Part shown: positions 53,194 to 61,780 of the stretch, piece by piece
How positions within the stretch are numbered: the first letter of the stretch is position 1
Layout of the letters: the number at the start of each line of letters is the position of its first letter
NCBI RefSeq assembly: GCF_037940415.1
Contig: NZ_CP149798.1
Location: forward strand, 7,411,001 to 7,475,000
DNA: 64,000 bases
Direction of reading: 5' to 3'
Source: Streptomyces sp. f51
GTDB taxonomy: Bacteria; Actinomycetota; Actinomycetes; Streptomycetales; Streptomycetaceae
Translations under genes and position numbers: made by a program
Notes under the pieces: generated by a model
The model's input: the letters and a program-made list of their open reading frames with translations, nothing else
What the model was told of the DNA's origin: nothing
The model's database searches: none

Positions 53194-53829
53194 TCAGTCC
53201 CGCTCCGGCACACCGAGGACCGCGCACACGGTCCGCGCTATGTGGAGCGGGGTCGCTCCCGGGTCCTCGGCGGGCAGCAGCATGTGGCTGACGGTGAGGC
53301 GTACGGCCATGTCGGCGGCCGCGGCACGGGCGTTCTCGTCGGCACGTGGCACGGTTTCGCCGAGCCAGAGGCGGAGCAGTCGCCGGGTGCTGGAGAAGAT
53401 GGGCTCGGGTCTGCTGGTCAGGAACGGCAGCAGCGCGTCCGTGCCCCCGCGCGTGGCGGTCAGCACGGCGCCGACGAACGGATTGACGTCCGCCTGCTCC
53501 AGGGCGTGGGCCACGGCCGCCTCCAGCGCCGGGGCGGGATGGCCGCGATGAGCGTCCAGCACCGCGGCGAGGCCGACGAGGAACTCCCGCGTCTCGTACT
53601 CCACGAGGGCGGCGCCGATCCCCGCCCGGTCGCCGAACTCCTTGTAGATGGAGGGACGTGACACATCGGCGCGCAGAGCCAGGTCGGCCACCCGGACGCG
53701 GTCCCAGCCGTCCTGGGCGGCCAGCGCCCTGGCCTCGGCGATGACCCGCTCGCGCATCTCCTTGCGCCAGGCCACGCGGGGCGGATCCGGCCGTGAGTGC
53801 GGCGTCGCGGAGACGGGGCCGTCAGACAT
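53194..53829 (-). CDS. TetR-family transcriptional regulator
   Basis: The 211-residue regulator has the N-terminal helix-turn-helix VRVADLALRADVSRPSIYKEFGDRAGI within ~35-75 and an all-helical ligand domain with EYETREFLVGLAAVLDAH. There is no obvious target gene next to it; it ends 600 bases from pnuC and starts 149 bases from the truncated marR. The ATG at 53827-53829 has no strong ribosome site. Confidence 0.9.
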   Translation of the reverse strand: MSDGPVSATPHSRPDPPRVAWRKEMRERVIAEARALAAQDGWDRVRVADLALRADVSRPSIYKEFGDRAGIGAALVEYETREFLVGLAAVLDAHRGHPAPALEAAVAHALEQADVNPFVGAVLTATRGGTDALLPFLTSRPEPIFSSTRRLLRLWLGETVPRADENARAAAADMAVRLTVSHMLLPAEDPGATPLHIARTVCAVLGVPERD

Positions 53830-53978
53830 GGGCGCAGTGTGCCATGAGGGGCGAGTGGTCGGTGCCGTCTTGTGGCGGTGGTCCCGGCGGGGGCGGGACC
53901 TCGGGGCAAGGCGACGACGGGGGCCGACGAGGGGGGCGTGCGAACCGCGGCTCGCCCCGCGCCCCTCCCGGCCGCCCT

Positions 53979-54422
53979 CTACTTCTTCGGGCGAAGCCGT
54001 TCCATCTCACCGCTGACCAGCGGGTGCGCGGGGTCGATGGCGCCGACGATACGGGCGCCGATGGCCGTGATCTGGCGTACCTGGGCCCGGGTGAGCGCGT
54101 CGAAGACATAGCTCCGTACCGCCTGGACATGTCCGGGCGCGGTGGCGGCCACCTTGTCGAACCCGTCGTCGGTGAGGGTGGCGACGGTGTAGCGGCCGTC
54201 GGTGGGGTCGGTGCTTCTGGTCACCCAGCCGCGCTTCTCCAGGCGGCCGACGACCTGGGACAGCCTGGGCAGTGATCCTTCGGCGAACGCCGCCAGCTCG
54301 CTCATGCGCAGGGTGCGCTCGGGGACCATGGACAGTCCTGCCATGACTTGGTACTCGAAGTGGCTGATCCCGGCGTCGCGCTGCAACTGCGCGTCCAGCG
54401 CCGCGGGCAGCCGCATCAGCAT
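53979..54422 (-). CDS. MarR-family regulator, 5'-truncated
   Basis: The 147-residue frame has a well-conserved MarR core (ISHFEYQVMAGLSMVPERTLRMSELAAFAEGSLPRLSQVVGRLEKRGWVTRSTDPTDGRYTVATLTDDG). It opens directly at MLMRLPAALDAQLQRD, which in Streptomyces relatives is preceded by about 20 residues of the first dimerisation helix. Upstream the frame continues into Arg/Pro-rich nonsense that is the reverse strand of the doxX fragment. There is no ribosome site or promoter. It is likely a pseudogene or a mis-started remnant. Confidence 0.7.
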   Translation of the reverse strand: MLMRLPAALDAQLQRDAGISHFEYQVMAGLSMVPERTLRMSELAAFAEGSLPRLSQVVGRLEKRGWVTRSTDPTDGRYTVATLTDDGFDKVAATAPGHVQAVRSYVFDALTRAQVRQITAIGARIVGAIDPAHPLVSGEMERLRPKK

Positions 54423-54460
54423 GCTGCCCAGGGCGGACCGAGGACGAGGGCGAACGCTCG

Positions 54461-54697
54461 GTGAAGCTGATCGGGGCGGTGGAGATACTGGGCGCGGTGG
54501 GGCTCGTGGTGCCCGCGGCCCTCGGGATCGCCGTGGTGCTGACGCCGCTGGCCGCGCTCGGCCTCGTGCTGGTCATGGCCGGCGCTACGGTCATCCATGT
54601 CCGCCGCCGGGAGATGTCGCTGGTCCCGGTGAACCTGGTGCTGCTGGTTCTGGCCGCTGTCGTCGCCTGGGGCCGATTCGGCCCGCACGCCTTCTGA
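54461..54697 (+). pseudogene. DoxX-family membrane protein, N-terminal third missing
   Basis: The frame encodes the last ~78 residues of a DoxX-like protein: KLIGAVEILGAVGLVVPAALGIA, LTPLAALGLVLVMAGATVIHV and PVNLVLLVLAAVVAWGRFG. These are helices 2-4. The first helix and the preceding segment expected from a ~120-residue family member are absent; the frame is open back to ~54419 but is not DoxX-like there. The breakpoint (54421-54455) is the same one that truncates the divergent marR. Confidence 0.7.
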
Positions 54698-54844
54698 TCC
54701 GTGTGAAGGCGCCGGCCGCTCACCCGTACGGGCGGCGCGCCGCCCTGGTCCGCGCGCTTCCGCCGGTCCCGCCCGGGAGTCGGCGGAAGCGCGCTCGGTG
54801 ACGAGAGTGCCACCGTCCGTGCGTCTGGACAAAGGGGGCTCGGT

Positions 54845-54887
54845 GTCAATATTTTGACGGACCGTCAGTTGAAGTGACGTCAGTTGA
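54845..54887. promoter_or_regulatory. Operator-like repeats upstream of the second multicopper oxidase
   Basis: GTCAATATTTTGAC (54845-54858) is a near-palindrome that is very AT-rich for this genome. The 10-mer CGTCAGTTGA occurs twice in direct orientation at 54863-54872 and 54878-54887. Together they lie 120-162 bases before the oxidase start. The rest of the 309-base gap has no gene. Confidence 0.45.
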
Positions 54888-55006
54888 CGCTGCGGGCGAA
54901 GGCGGTGTGCATACCCGCGCACAGGGCCCGCCCCGCACCCTTCCTGCATGCCGGTGCGGTGCGTCACCCGGGATGCCCCGGGTTGATTGATCTACATTGC
55001 CCGCCT

Positions 55007-56617
55007 ATGGGGCAAAGTGACGGAATCAGCCGACGGTCGATGCTCAAGGCCATGCACGTCGCCGGCCTCGCCACGGCGACCGGCGGCATCCTGGCCGGTC
55101 CGCGTGCGACGGCGGTGCCGGCATCCTTTCCGCAGCCGGCGGTGTCCTCCTCACGAGCGGTGCCCGGCTCGGCGTCGCCCGTCCTGGAGCAGACACTCGA
55201 CGTCCGGTTCACGGACGTCCGGATCCCGGGCCACGGGCCGGTGACCACGCGGACCTACAACGGGACGATCCCGGGGCCGACCCTGCGCCTGCGCGCCGGA
55301 CACACCCTGCGGCTGACACACATCAACGGCCTGCCGCCCAATGCGCCCCACAACGGTGGCCACAACACCCCGCACCACGCGAACAGCTTCAACCTGCACA
55401 CCCACGGGATGCACGTCTGCCCGTCAGGTCATGCCGACAACGTGCTGCGCGAGTTCGCGCCCCGCACCGCCGAGCAGGTTGCCGCCGGGGCCGTGGAGCC
55501 GACGTACGGGACGAGCATCCAGGTGCCGGCCGACCATCCCGCCGGCACCTACTGGTACCACCCCCACCTGCACGGATCCACCGCCGAACAGGTCCTGGGA
55601 GGCATGGCGGGGGTGATCGTCGTCGAAGGTGATGTCGACGAGGTCCCCGAGATCAGGGCCGCCGCCGACATCGTCGTCTGTGTCAACGAGCTCAAGTTCA
55701 AGGACGGCAAGGTCCCCGCCTTCACCTCCGGCGGATGGATGACCGGCATCCCCTCCGTCTTCACCGTCAACGGGCAGGTCAACCCCACGCTCCGGCTGCA
55801 CCCGGGCGAGGTCCAGCGCTGGCGGCTGGTGGCCGCCACCGCGTTCACCGCTCTACGACTTCAAGTCACGGGCTCGGGAGGTGATCTGACGTTGCACCAG
55901 ATCGCGCAGGACGGTGTCACCTTCCCCCGGCCCGTCGCCCTGGACGTGCTGGACCTGGCCATGGGCAACCGCGCCGACGTCCTCATTCGCGGTGGTGTGC
56001 CCGGCCGGTACGAGCTGCGGGCCGCCGCGTTGCCCGGTCCGCTGATGACGGTCGAGGTCGCGGGAGAGCCGGTCGAGCCGCCGATGGCGCTGCCGGTCTC
56101 ACTGCCGCCGGGAAGGCCCTTCCTCGACGAGCGGGACATCGCCAATCCGGACGCGGACCGGGAAGTCGTCTTCCACACCGACGCGGGCGTCTTCGCCGGG
56201 GCGTTCCCCAACGCCTTCCGGGTGCTGGGCACGAACCCGACCCCCGCGGCCGAGCCCGGCGGCGACCTCACCCGCGACCGGGCCCACGGCCTGTTCGACC
56301 CCGGTTACACCAATCACACCCTGCGTCTCGGCAGCGTCGAGCGATGGACCGTGCGCACCGACGAGACGATGCCGGAGCACACCCATCCCTTCCACCTCCA
56401 CACCAACCAGGTCCTCCTCACCCACCGCAACGTCGAACGGCTCGACCCGCCCGTCTGGCACGACACCATCGGCCTGGCCGGCGGAACACCCGGGGACCGG
56501 GTCACCTTCCTGGTCAGGTACGAGGACTTCACCGGCCGTACGATCGCCCACTGCCACCAGCTCCACCACGAGGAGCTCGGCATGATGCAGACCGTCGAAT
56601 ACGTCGAACGGCGGTGA
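55007..56617 (+). CDS. Tat-exported multicopper oxidase, second copy
   Basis: The 536-residue laccase-type oxidase starts with ISRRSMLKAMHVAG (Tat). Ligand motifs are FNLHTHGMHV and YWYHPHLHGSTAEQV in domain 1, and HPFHLHTNQVLL and HCHQLHHEELGMMQ in domain 3, so all copper sites are complete. It is only distantly similar to the oxidase at 26943 and closer to the CueO/SufI-like branch. TACATT at 54993-54998 is 8 bases from the ATG and no ribosome site is present, so the message is probably leaderless. It is monocistronic. Confidence 0.9.
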   Translation: MGQSDGISRRSMLKAMHVAGLATATGGILAGPRATAVPASFPQPAVSSSRAVPGSASPVLEQTLDVRFTDVRIPGHGPVTTRTYNGTIPGPTLRLRAGHTLRLTHINGLPPNAPHNGGHNTPHHANSFNLHTHGMHVCPSGHADNVLREFAPRTAEQVAAGAVEPTYGTSIQVPADHPAGTYWYHPHLHGSTAEQVLGGMAGVIVVEGDVDEVPEIRAAADIVVCVNELKFKDGKVPAFTSGGWMTGIPSVFTVNGQVNPTLRLHPGEVQRWRLVAATAFTALRLQVTGSGGDLTLHQIAQDGVTFPRPVALDVLDLAMGNRADVLIRGGVPGRYELRAAALPGPLMTVEVAGEPVEPPMALPVSLPPGRPFLDERDIANPDADREVVFHTDAGVFAGAFPNAFRVLGTNPTPAAEPGGDLTRDRAHGLFDPGYTNHTLRLGSVERWTVRTDETMPEHTHPFHLHTNQVLLTHRNVERLDPPVWHDTIGLAGGTPGDRVTFLVRYEDFTGRTIAHCHQLHHEELGMMQTVEYVERR

Positions 56618-56739
56618 CCGTACCGCGTCCTCATGGGCGCGGGTGCCGCAGGCGCCACGACGTCCGGCGGCCGCCAGTCCGCCGTCGTCCAAGAGGGGCC
56701 GTTCGGCGAGCCGACGGAAGCGCCCTCGAACACACGCCG

Positions 56740-57147
56740 TCAGCCGAGCCCGATCCCGAGCAGCAGCGTTCCGATGGACGCCAAGGTGAGGCCCAGGGGG
56801 ATCAGGCTCATCCCGATGCCCACGCCGCGGCTCTTCCGCTTCGCCGGGTACCACGGCAGCCCCAGGGAGAGCACGGCGAGCAGGAACAGGATCAGGGTCG
56901 TGGCGATGGCGGCCTCGGTGCGCCCACAGGGGTTGGCGGCGGAGCACGAGTCCAGTGCCATGGGGGACACCAGCAGCAGGAACGCGGCGACGAGTTGGAC
57001 CGGCAGCGCCACCAGCACGCCGACGAGCGGGGCGATCCACCACTTCCGCGGGGGCTGAGGGCGGTCGGCGGCGAGGCTCGGTGCCGTGTTCGGCGAGGGT
57101 GCGGGAGTGGTCTGCGTCGAGACCTGCGGTCTGGCTGGTGTGCTCAT
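56740..57147 (-). CDS. Small membrane protein, unknown function
   Basis: The 135-residue protein has a Pro/Thr-rich N-terminal ~45 residues, then three helices (WIAPLVGVLVALPVQLVAAFLLLVSP, AIATTLILFLLAVLSLGLPWY, GIGMSLIPLGLTLASIGTLLLGIGLG). A short loop with two cysteines (CSAANPC) lies between helices 1 and 2, outside if the N-terminus is cytoplasmic. CATACT precedes the ATG at 57145-57147 by a few bases, so it may be leaderless. Confidence 0.7.
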   Translation of the reverse strand: MSTPARPQVSTQTTPAPSPNTAPSLAADRPQPPRKWWIAPLVGVLVALPVQLVAAFLLLVSPMALDSCSAANPCGRTEAAIATTLILFLLAVLSLGLPWYPAKRKSRGVGIGMSLIPLGLTLASIGTLLLGIGLG

Positions 57148-57219
57148 GTGCACAGTATGGATACACCGTGAACACCTGGTGAAGGCAGGTCCCCGAAGCA
57201 TGGGTGACGCCGGTGGATG

Positions 57220-57810
57220 TCAGGAGAAGACCATCGGACACCCCCGTCGCACCGAGTGCTGGGCTGCACGCAGAAACAGTGCGACATAGAAGGCCGCGTC
57301 CAGGTCTCGGCTCCACGGACCCGGTCGCGAAGCGGCGAGCCGCTTCGCCGCTCCGTCCAGGAACCACATGGTCAGATCCAGGTTGTCGCACGTGTGGGGT
57401 GTCTCGGCCGGCAGTTCTATGGCCGTCGCCAGCTTCTCGGCGATCGCCAGCACCTGGGGAGCACCCGCGACCAGGGTCGGCGAGTTCGTGTACGCAGTGT
57501 CGACGGGCAGCTGGATCGCCTCGTCGAGAGAGAACGGCACCAACACCCCCCAGCCACAAAGTGTCTCCTCTTCCTCGCGCGACAGGTGCGCCCGGCACAG
57601 CGCCACGAACCCGTCCATCGGCGGGACGAGTTTCTCCTCGAAGGCCTGCCCCGAACCGCGAAGGAACTCCTTCTCCGCCGGCACCGACTCGTAGAGCGGC
57701 AGCCCCAGTTGCCGCAAAGCGTCGTTCAACGCCACGGAGACCTCCCCCCACCCCTCTTCCTCGTCACCGAACCAGTCCTCCGCACAGACACTGACCAAAT
57801 ACATACCCAT
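57220..57810 (-). CDS. Conserved Streptomyces hypothetical protein
   Basis: The 196-residue soluble acidic protein starts MGMYLVSVCAEDWFGDEEEGW. It has no signal, membrane segment or recognised motif. The acidic N-terminal segment and a late NLDLTMWFLDGAAKRLAASRPGPW stretch suggest a small alpha/beta fold of the kind used in contact-dependent immunity proteins, but I cannot support that assignment. No ribosome site is clear; an ATG two codons in is equally likely. Confidence 0.65.
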   Translation of the reverse strand: MGMYLVSVCAEDWFGDEEEGWGEVSVALNDALRQLGLPLYESVPAEKEFLRGSGQAFEEKLVPPMDGFVALCRAHLSREEEETLCGWGVLVPFSLDEAIQLPVDTAYTNSPTLVAGAPQVLAIAEKLATAIELPAETPHTCDNLDLTMWFLDGAAKRLAASRPGPWSRDLDAAFYVALFLRAAQHSVRRGCPMVFS

Positions 57811-57923
57811 GACCGCAAACTACGGGGCACCACTGACAATCACGCTCGGAAGCAGCCCCGCTCGGACCGCGGCCCGCCAGGCGCGCATGTCCCGGGCACG
57901 TTGGGTGTTGTCATGATCTAGCC

Positions 57924-58466
57924 ATGACTCGCAACACCTCGCCCGTGTATGAGGCGCGCTACGGCTGGGACCCCAAGACCAGGAGAATCGTGGTGGTGTC
58001 CGCCCTCTTCACCGCGGCCCTGCTGCTTCCAGGCATGCCGTTGTACCTGCGGATTCTTGGCCTGCCGCTGTTCGGCGTGGGAGGGCTGTTCATGGCGTTC
58101 GTGGCGATGAGCCGCAAAGTCGCGTTCCGGGTGGACGAGACAGGCGTGCTCCTCGGCGGGAGCCCCGCCCGGTACAAGACCACCACCGCCCATGTGCCGT
58201 GGAACGACATCACTGGCTTCGTGCTGTGGCGCCGGCCCGCGGGGGTCGCCTCCCTGCTCTACGTCGGGCTCGCCCGAAGGGAAGGCGCCCCGGCCCTGCC
58301 CGGTGACGGCCCGAAGGCCCGTGCTGTCCTGGGAATGCTGACCCCGGTACCGCCAGATGTGGCGATCTCTTCCCGTGTGGTGACCGGGTGGCGCTTGGAC
58401 AAGGACCGACTGAACGCGGCGGTCGCCTACTTCGCGCCCGACTCGTTCATGCAGGACGAGCTCTGA
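57924..58466 (+). CDS. Membrane protein with PH-like domain
   Basis: The 180-residue protein has two N-terminal helices (IVVVSALFTAALLLPGMPLYLRI and LGLPLFGVGGLFMAFVAM). A small beta domain with VAFRVDETGVLLGGSP and VPWNDITGFVLWRRP follows, the layout of bacterial PH/YdbT-like membrane proteins, and then an amphipathic C-terminus. The role is unknown. It stands alone. Confidence 0.75.
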   Translation: MTRNTSPVYEARYGWDPKTRRIVVVSALFTAALLLPGMPLYLRILGLPLFGVGGLFMAFVAMSRKVAFRVDETGVLLGGSPARYKTTTAHVPWNDITGFVLWRRPAGVASLLYVGLARREGAPALPGDGPKARAVLGMLTPVPPDVAISSRVVTGWRLDKDRLNAAVAYFAPDSFMQDEL

Positions 58467-58798
58467 ACGAAGCGGTCATGGCGGTGGCCGGCTCGGAGGA
58501 GGCGTGCGGACCAGGATCAACGGGGCCGCTGCTCCGCGTGACCCCTGCTTCTGTTCGCACGCAGGGTCGCGCCTCTGGGGCGTGTGTGGGAAGCGCTTCA
58601 GGCTGACCGACGTGAGTGGGCGGAGTAGTCGATATGTCGGACCGGCCGAGCTGGAGGCTGCGGTCCGGCCCGGTGACGGCGGGCGCCGGATCGCTTCGGC
58701 GGCCGACTTCGATGACTGGATCGTGGTTGGTTCGTACCGGAGGAAGGCTGATTGCGTCTCCGCCCAGGTTGAGCCGACAGGCACCCTGACCGGAAGCG
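58467..58798. other. Gap with a possible decayed ORF
   Basis: A forward frame from GTG 58504 runs to 58851, overlapping the 3' end of the kinase gene on the other strand. Its middle (RYVGPAELEAAVRPGDGGRRIASAADFDDW) reads like real protein, but its start and end do not. I suspect a fragment of a decayed gene and do not assign a function. Confidence 0.3.
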
Positions 58799-59809
58799 TC
58801 AGGAGGCCAGTAGCGCTTGGGCGATGGCTTTCAGCTCCGGCTGGAGTGTGACCGCGCCGTCCTCGATGTCCCAGAGACAGCCTTGCAGGACGCGGCCGAG
58901 TGTCCATCCGGTGGCCCGCTCGCGGTCCAGACCGACCACTTCTGTCATGAGATGGAAGCGATGGCGGATGGCCCCGGGTACGTCTGCGGTGCAGACGACG
59001 TCGTCCCACCGGTTTCGCAATGCGGGCAGCAGCTCGAAGCAGGGGTCGCCGGCAAGGGGTTTGGGGTCGATGGCGAGCCAGGGACCCCGTCCCGAGACCT
59101 GCGAGGAAGGAAGCGGGGCGAGAACGTTGTCGTAGTGCAGATCCCAGTGCAGAAGCCGGTCGCCGGGCTCGTCAAGAAGTTCCCTCAGCGCAGCCCCGCA
59201 CGTAGCCAGCAGCCGTCGCTCACTTGGGTCCGCGAGCGAGCGGGAGTACGTGGGGACCCGGTCGAGCATGGCTCGGGCGATGTCGGCCAAGGGTCGGAAG
59301 CCGTCGGGGGCAGGAACGACGGCCAGTTGCTTCAGCAGCTCGGCAAGGTGCTGGAGGGCCGCAGTGGCATCGGGCACCGTCGCGAGGGACCGGGTGGCAT
59401 CGAGTCGTTCCAGGAGCATGGCCCCGGAGTCGGGGGCGGTGTTCAGCAGTGCGACCGCATGGCGGCCGCCCCAGACGCGCAGGGCGAACGGCTCGTCTCG
59501 GGTTTCCTCGTCAACGGGCTGGAGCTTGAGTACCGCGGGCGAGCCGTCTGCCTGGAGCACCGGCAGCACGAGTGCGACAGCCCCGTGCGCGGGCGGCCCG
59601 TCCAGTCGCAGACTCCAGCGGTCCAGGAACTCCTCGGCCAGGGTCGGCAGGCCGGCGGTCCAGGCCCGCCAGGCATCGCCGTTCTGCGACAGGGTCAGGG
59701 CCGTTGGAACTTCGACCTGGGACTGAGACCGGTTGACGGCCAAGACGCTCCCGATTGGCGACGGTGCTGGGGTGTCAGCGTGCCCGGCCGTCTTCGTGAT
59801 CGAGTCCAT
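58799..59809 (-). CDS. APH(6)/hydroxyurea-phosphotransferase-like kinase
   Basis: The 336-residue protein kinase-like enzyme has VALVLPVLQADGSPAVLKLQ (nucleotide Lys), the catalytic loop LLHWDLHYDNVLAP (HxDxxxxN) and the metal loop WLAIDPKPLAGDP. These match the streptomycin 6-kinase/hydroxyurea phosphotransferase family. Many actinomycete members do not confer resistance, so the substrate is open. The ATG at 59807-59809 lies just after a 10-base palindrome TACGATCGTA (59823-59832). A GTG at 59737 gives a length closer to APH(6) and may be the real start. Confidence 0.82.
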   Translation of the reverse strand: MDSITKTAGHADTPAPSPIGSVLAVNRSQSQVEVPTALTLSQNGDAWRAWTAGLPTLAEEFLDRWSLRLDGPPAHGAVALVLPVLQADGSPAVLKLQPVDEETRDEPFALRVWGGRHAVALLNTAPDSGAMLLERLDATRSLATVPDATAALQHLAELLKQLAVVPAPDGFRPLADIARAMLDRVPTYSRSLADPSERRLLATCGAALRELLDEPGDRLLHWDLHYDNVLAPLPSSQVSGRGPWLAIDPKPLAGDPCFELLPALRNRWDDVVCTADVPGAIRHRFHLMTEVVGLDRERATGWTLGRVLQGCLWDIEDGAVTLQPELKAIAQALLAS

Positions 59810-59920
59810 CGGGCCGCCGTCATACGATCGTACGGCGCCCTCCGTGCTGCCCGCGAAGCATCCCATGACTGCCCGGCCGCCCCGAGCACAGACTGTCGCC
59901 GGATCGATCCTCCGCCGCGC

Positions 59921-60166
59921 GCGGTCGAGGCCTTCGACCGAGTTGTCGCGGAGAAAGTCAGAACTCGCCGATTCCTTGGGCGAGACTCTCGATTGCCGGG
60001 AGTGGCGGCAGGGCATCAGCCGACTTCGCCTCTTCAGCCGCTGGAGGACCGGGTCCTGCTGGTCGCAGCGTACTGGCGTACCAACCTGACGATGCGACAA
60101 CTCGCCCCGCTGTATGGGGTATCCAAGTCGGCGGCGGACCGCATCATCGGCCATCTCGCGCCAAGA
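59921..60166 (+). pseudogene. IS5-type transposase remnant (N-terminal helix-turn-helix)
   Basis: One frame reads SRLPGVAAGHQPTSPLQP, then LEDRVLLVAAYWRTNLTMRQLAPLYGVSKSAADRIIGHLAPR. This is the N-terminal helix-turn-helix of IS5-family transposases common in Streptomyces. The frame then breaks into a hairpin, no DDE domain follows, and the upstream part is split by a frameshift. No terminal repeats were found. Confidence 0.6.
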
Positions 60167-60203
60167 CCGCCGTCGGCAGAACACTCATGTTCGCCGACGG
60201 CGG
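60167..60203. terminator. Hairpin at the IS remnant edge
   Basis: CCGCCGTCGGC (60167-60177) pairs with GCCGACGGCGG (60193-60203) around a 15-base loop. It may act as terminator for the small reverse gene at 60225, or be part of the lost element. Confidence 0.55.
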
Positions 60204-60224
60204 CCGTCCCGGCACGGGACTCCT

Positions 60225-60416
60225 CTAGTCGTCGAGCCACGGGCCTCGCGTGATGTGCTTGTGAAGGCGTTCGTCCAGGCAATTGAGGTGGGCCCAAACG
60301 AACTGCCTGCTTGGTTCACCGGCCCGACTGATCTCCAATGTGACGCCATCACCGGACGGGCTGACATCGGTGGTTCCCATACAGAACGCGCAACTCGCTG
60401 GCTCCTCGGTGCTCAT
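60225..60416 (-). CDS. Small protein with Cys/His pairs, unknown function
   Basis: The 63-residue ORF has CAFC near residue 9 and HLNC near residue 45, a possible zinc-ribbon pair. FVWAHLNCLDERLHKHITRGPW in the second half resembles small Streptomyces hypotheticals. The ATG at 60414-60416 has a weak ribosome site. No partner gene is evident. Confidence 0.6.
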   Translation of the reverse strand: MSTEEPASCAFCMGTTDVSPSGDGVTLEISRAGEPSRQFVWAHLNCLDERLHKHITRGPWLDD

Positions 60417-60491
60417 CGGACGAATGTAGCCCGAGGCATGCTCCAGGTGAGGGACGGTCCGAGTGGAGCCCGGGGTGCGGCCGCGCCGATG

Positions 60492-61175
60492 CTACGGCCG
60501 TGAGTCAGGTCCCCAGTCGCCCGGCATGACAGGTGCCTCGGCCCGACCGGCCAGCCAGGTCTTCACCTCGCGCCAGGCCGCTCGCTCCTCCGCCTCGGTG
60601 CCCCACCACCACGTGAAGGGCGAGTAGTCGGAGGTCAACTCCTCGCGCCAGAGACCGATGCTGTCCGCCAGGTGACGGCGGGCGACCGGGCTCATCTCCG
60701 TGTCCCACAGGGCGAGCCACGAGGTGACCGAGGAACTCGCGGTCACGCAGCTCTCGAACACCACGCATGCGGAGCTGGTCGGCGACTCCGTTCGCAAGGT
60801 CTGCGTCCACCATGCCTCCAGGAAGCCGGTCACCGCGCCGGCCTGCTCTCCTGGCCATCTCGACCAGCTCGCCGCGGCCAGTCCACGGACCATGAGGTCG
60901 GACTCGCCCACGCCCTCGGCGAGCCCCACGACCAACTGCGGCAGGATCCTGCGCATGATTGCGGGCTGATCGTCCCAGTGACCGGGTTCTTTCTGCGCGA
61001 CCCGACGAACAAGGTCGGGCGGGAGCGGCACATCAGGAGTCCGCAGCAGTTCGACCTCACTCGGGTCGAAGCACCGGCCGCAGCCTCTCTCGTCCGAGTG
61101 AGCCGTCATACCGCCGAAGGTCTTCGCAACGCTTGCCACCGCTGCGGCGAGAACATCGCCATCTGGAGAAGTCAT
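60492..61175 (-). CDS. Hypothetical protein
   Basis: The 227-residue soluble protein includes GCGRCFDPSEVELLRTPDVPLPPDLVRRVAQKEPGHWDDQPAIMRRILPQLV. HEAT-like helices and TWWWGTEAEERAAWREVKTWLAGR follow near the end. A CGRC motif suggests a metal or disulfide. The first ATG is 61190 but MTSPDGD at 61175 is favoured by context. I do not recognise the family. The 293 bases upstream hold no gene that I can support. Confidence 0.65.
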   Translation of the reverse strand: MTSPDGDVLAAAVASVAKTFGGMTAHSDERGCGRCFDPSEVELLRTPDVPLPPDLVRRVAQKEPGHWDDQPAIMRRILPQLVVGLAEGVGESDLMVRGLAAASWSRWPGEQAGAVTGFLEAWWTQTLRTESPTSSACVVFESCVTASSSVTSWLALWDTEMSPVARRHLADSIGLWREELTSDYSPFTWWWGTEAEERAAWREVKTWLAGRAEAPVMPGDWGPDSRP

Positions 61176-61468
61176 CGTGCATCCAGTCAAGACTCCGGCG
61201 GGCTGCCCCGGCCGAAGAGAGAAACGCTACCAGAGGGCAATTCAACGACCAGGACGGGGAGTGGTCGCCCAGCCGACGCGGACCGTGGCTGTCACCCCGG
61301 AGGGCGTTCGCCGGCTGCGTTCCGTGCCCTTTCGCCGCACGGGATGTCACTCGATCGGCCTACATGATTGCGTGCTGTGACATGCGGCATCCTCCATTTG
61401 GCTGCACGCTGAAGGGGAACCGATGTCCGCATCACCGACTACGGATCATTGCTCTACGGGGAGGCGTC

Positions 61469-61627
61469 ATGATCATCTTGATAGCCCTGCTCGTTCCGGT
61501 GGCCCTGCTTCTCATGGTGTTCGCACTGGACCTCTTGGAAGCCGCGCTGTTCCCTCCTCCGAAGTCAACCCCGGAGGAGCCGACCGAAGATGAAGAGTCG
61601 GTGCTCGAAACCTCGGGTGACCACTGA
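61469..61627 (+). CDS. Small single-pass membrane protein
   Basis: The 52-residue protein starts at ATG 61469 after GGGGAGG. A hydrophobic helix (IILIALLVPVALLLMVFALDLLEAALF) is followed by a Pro-rich and strongly acidic tail (STPEEPTEDEESVLE). Its role is unknown; such proteins often modulate membrane partners. It lies before the 691-residue gene but 153 bases away. Confidence 0.6.
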   Translation: MIILIALLVPVALLLMVFALDLLEAALFPPPKSTPEEPTEDEESVLETSGDH

Positions 61628-61780
61628 CAGCGGCAGTCCAGCCGCTGCGGGCGGCATCGCGCCCTGGAGGATGCCAGGCCCTTGTCACAGGGAAAGCAGG
61701 AATGTCAGACCCCTGTGGCAGGGTGAATCCCGGCCGATGATTCGTTCGGGAGGGATCCCGGAGCCCCCAGGGAGCAGCAC

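Noticed and set aside
58799..59809. Streptomycin or hydroxyurea resistance determinant
   Set aside because: The fold is right but the substrate cannot be read from sequence, and no antibiotic cluster is adjacent. It is reported only as APH(6)-like.
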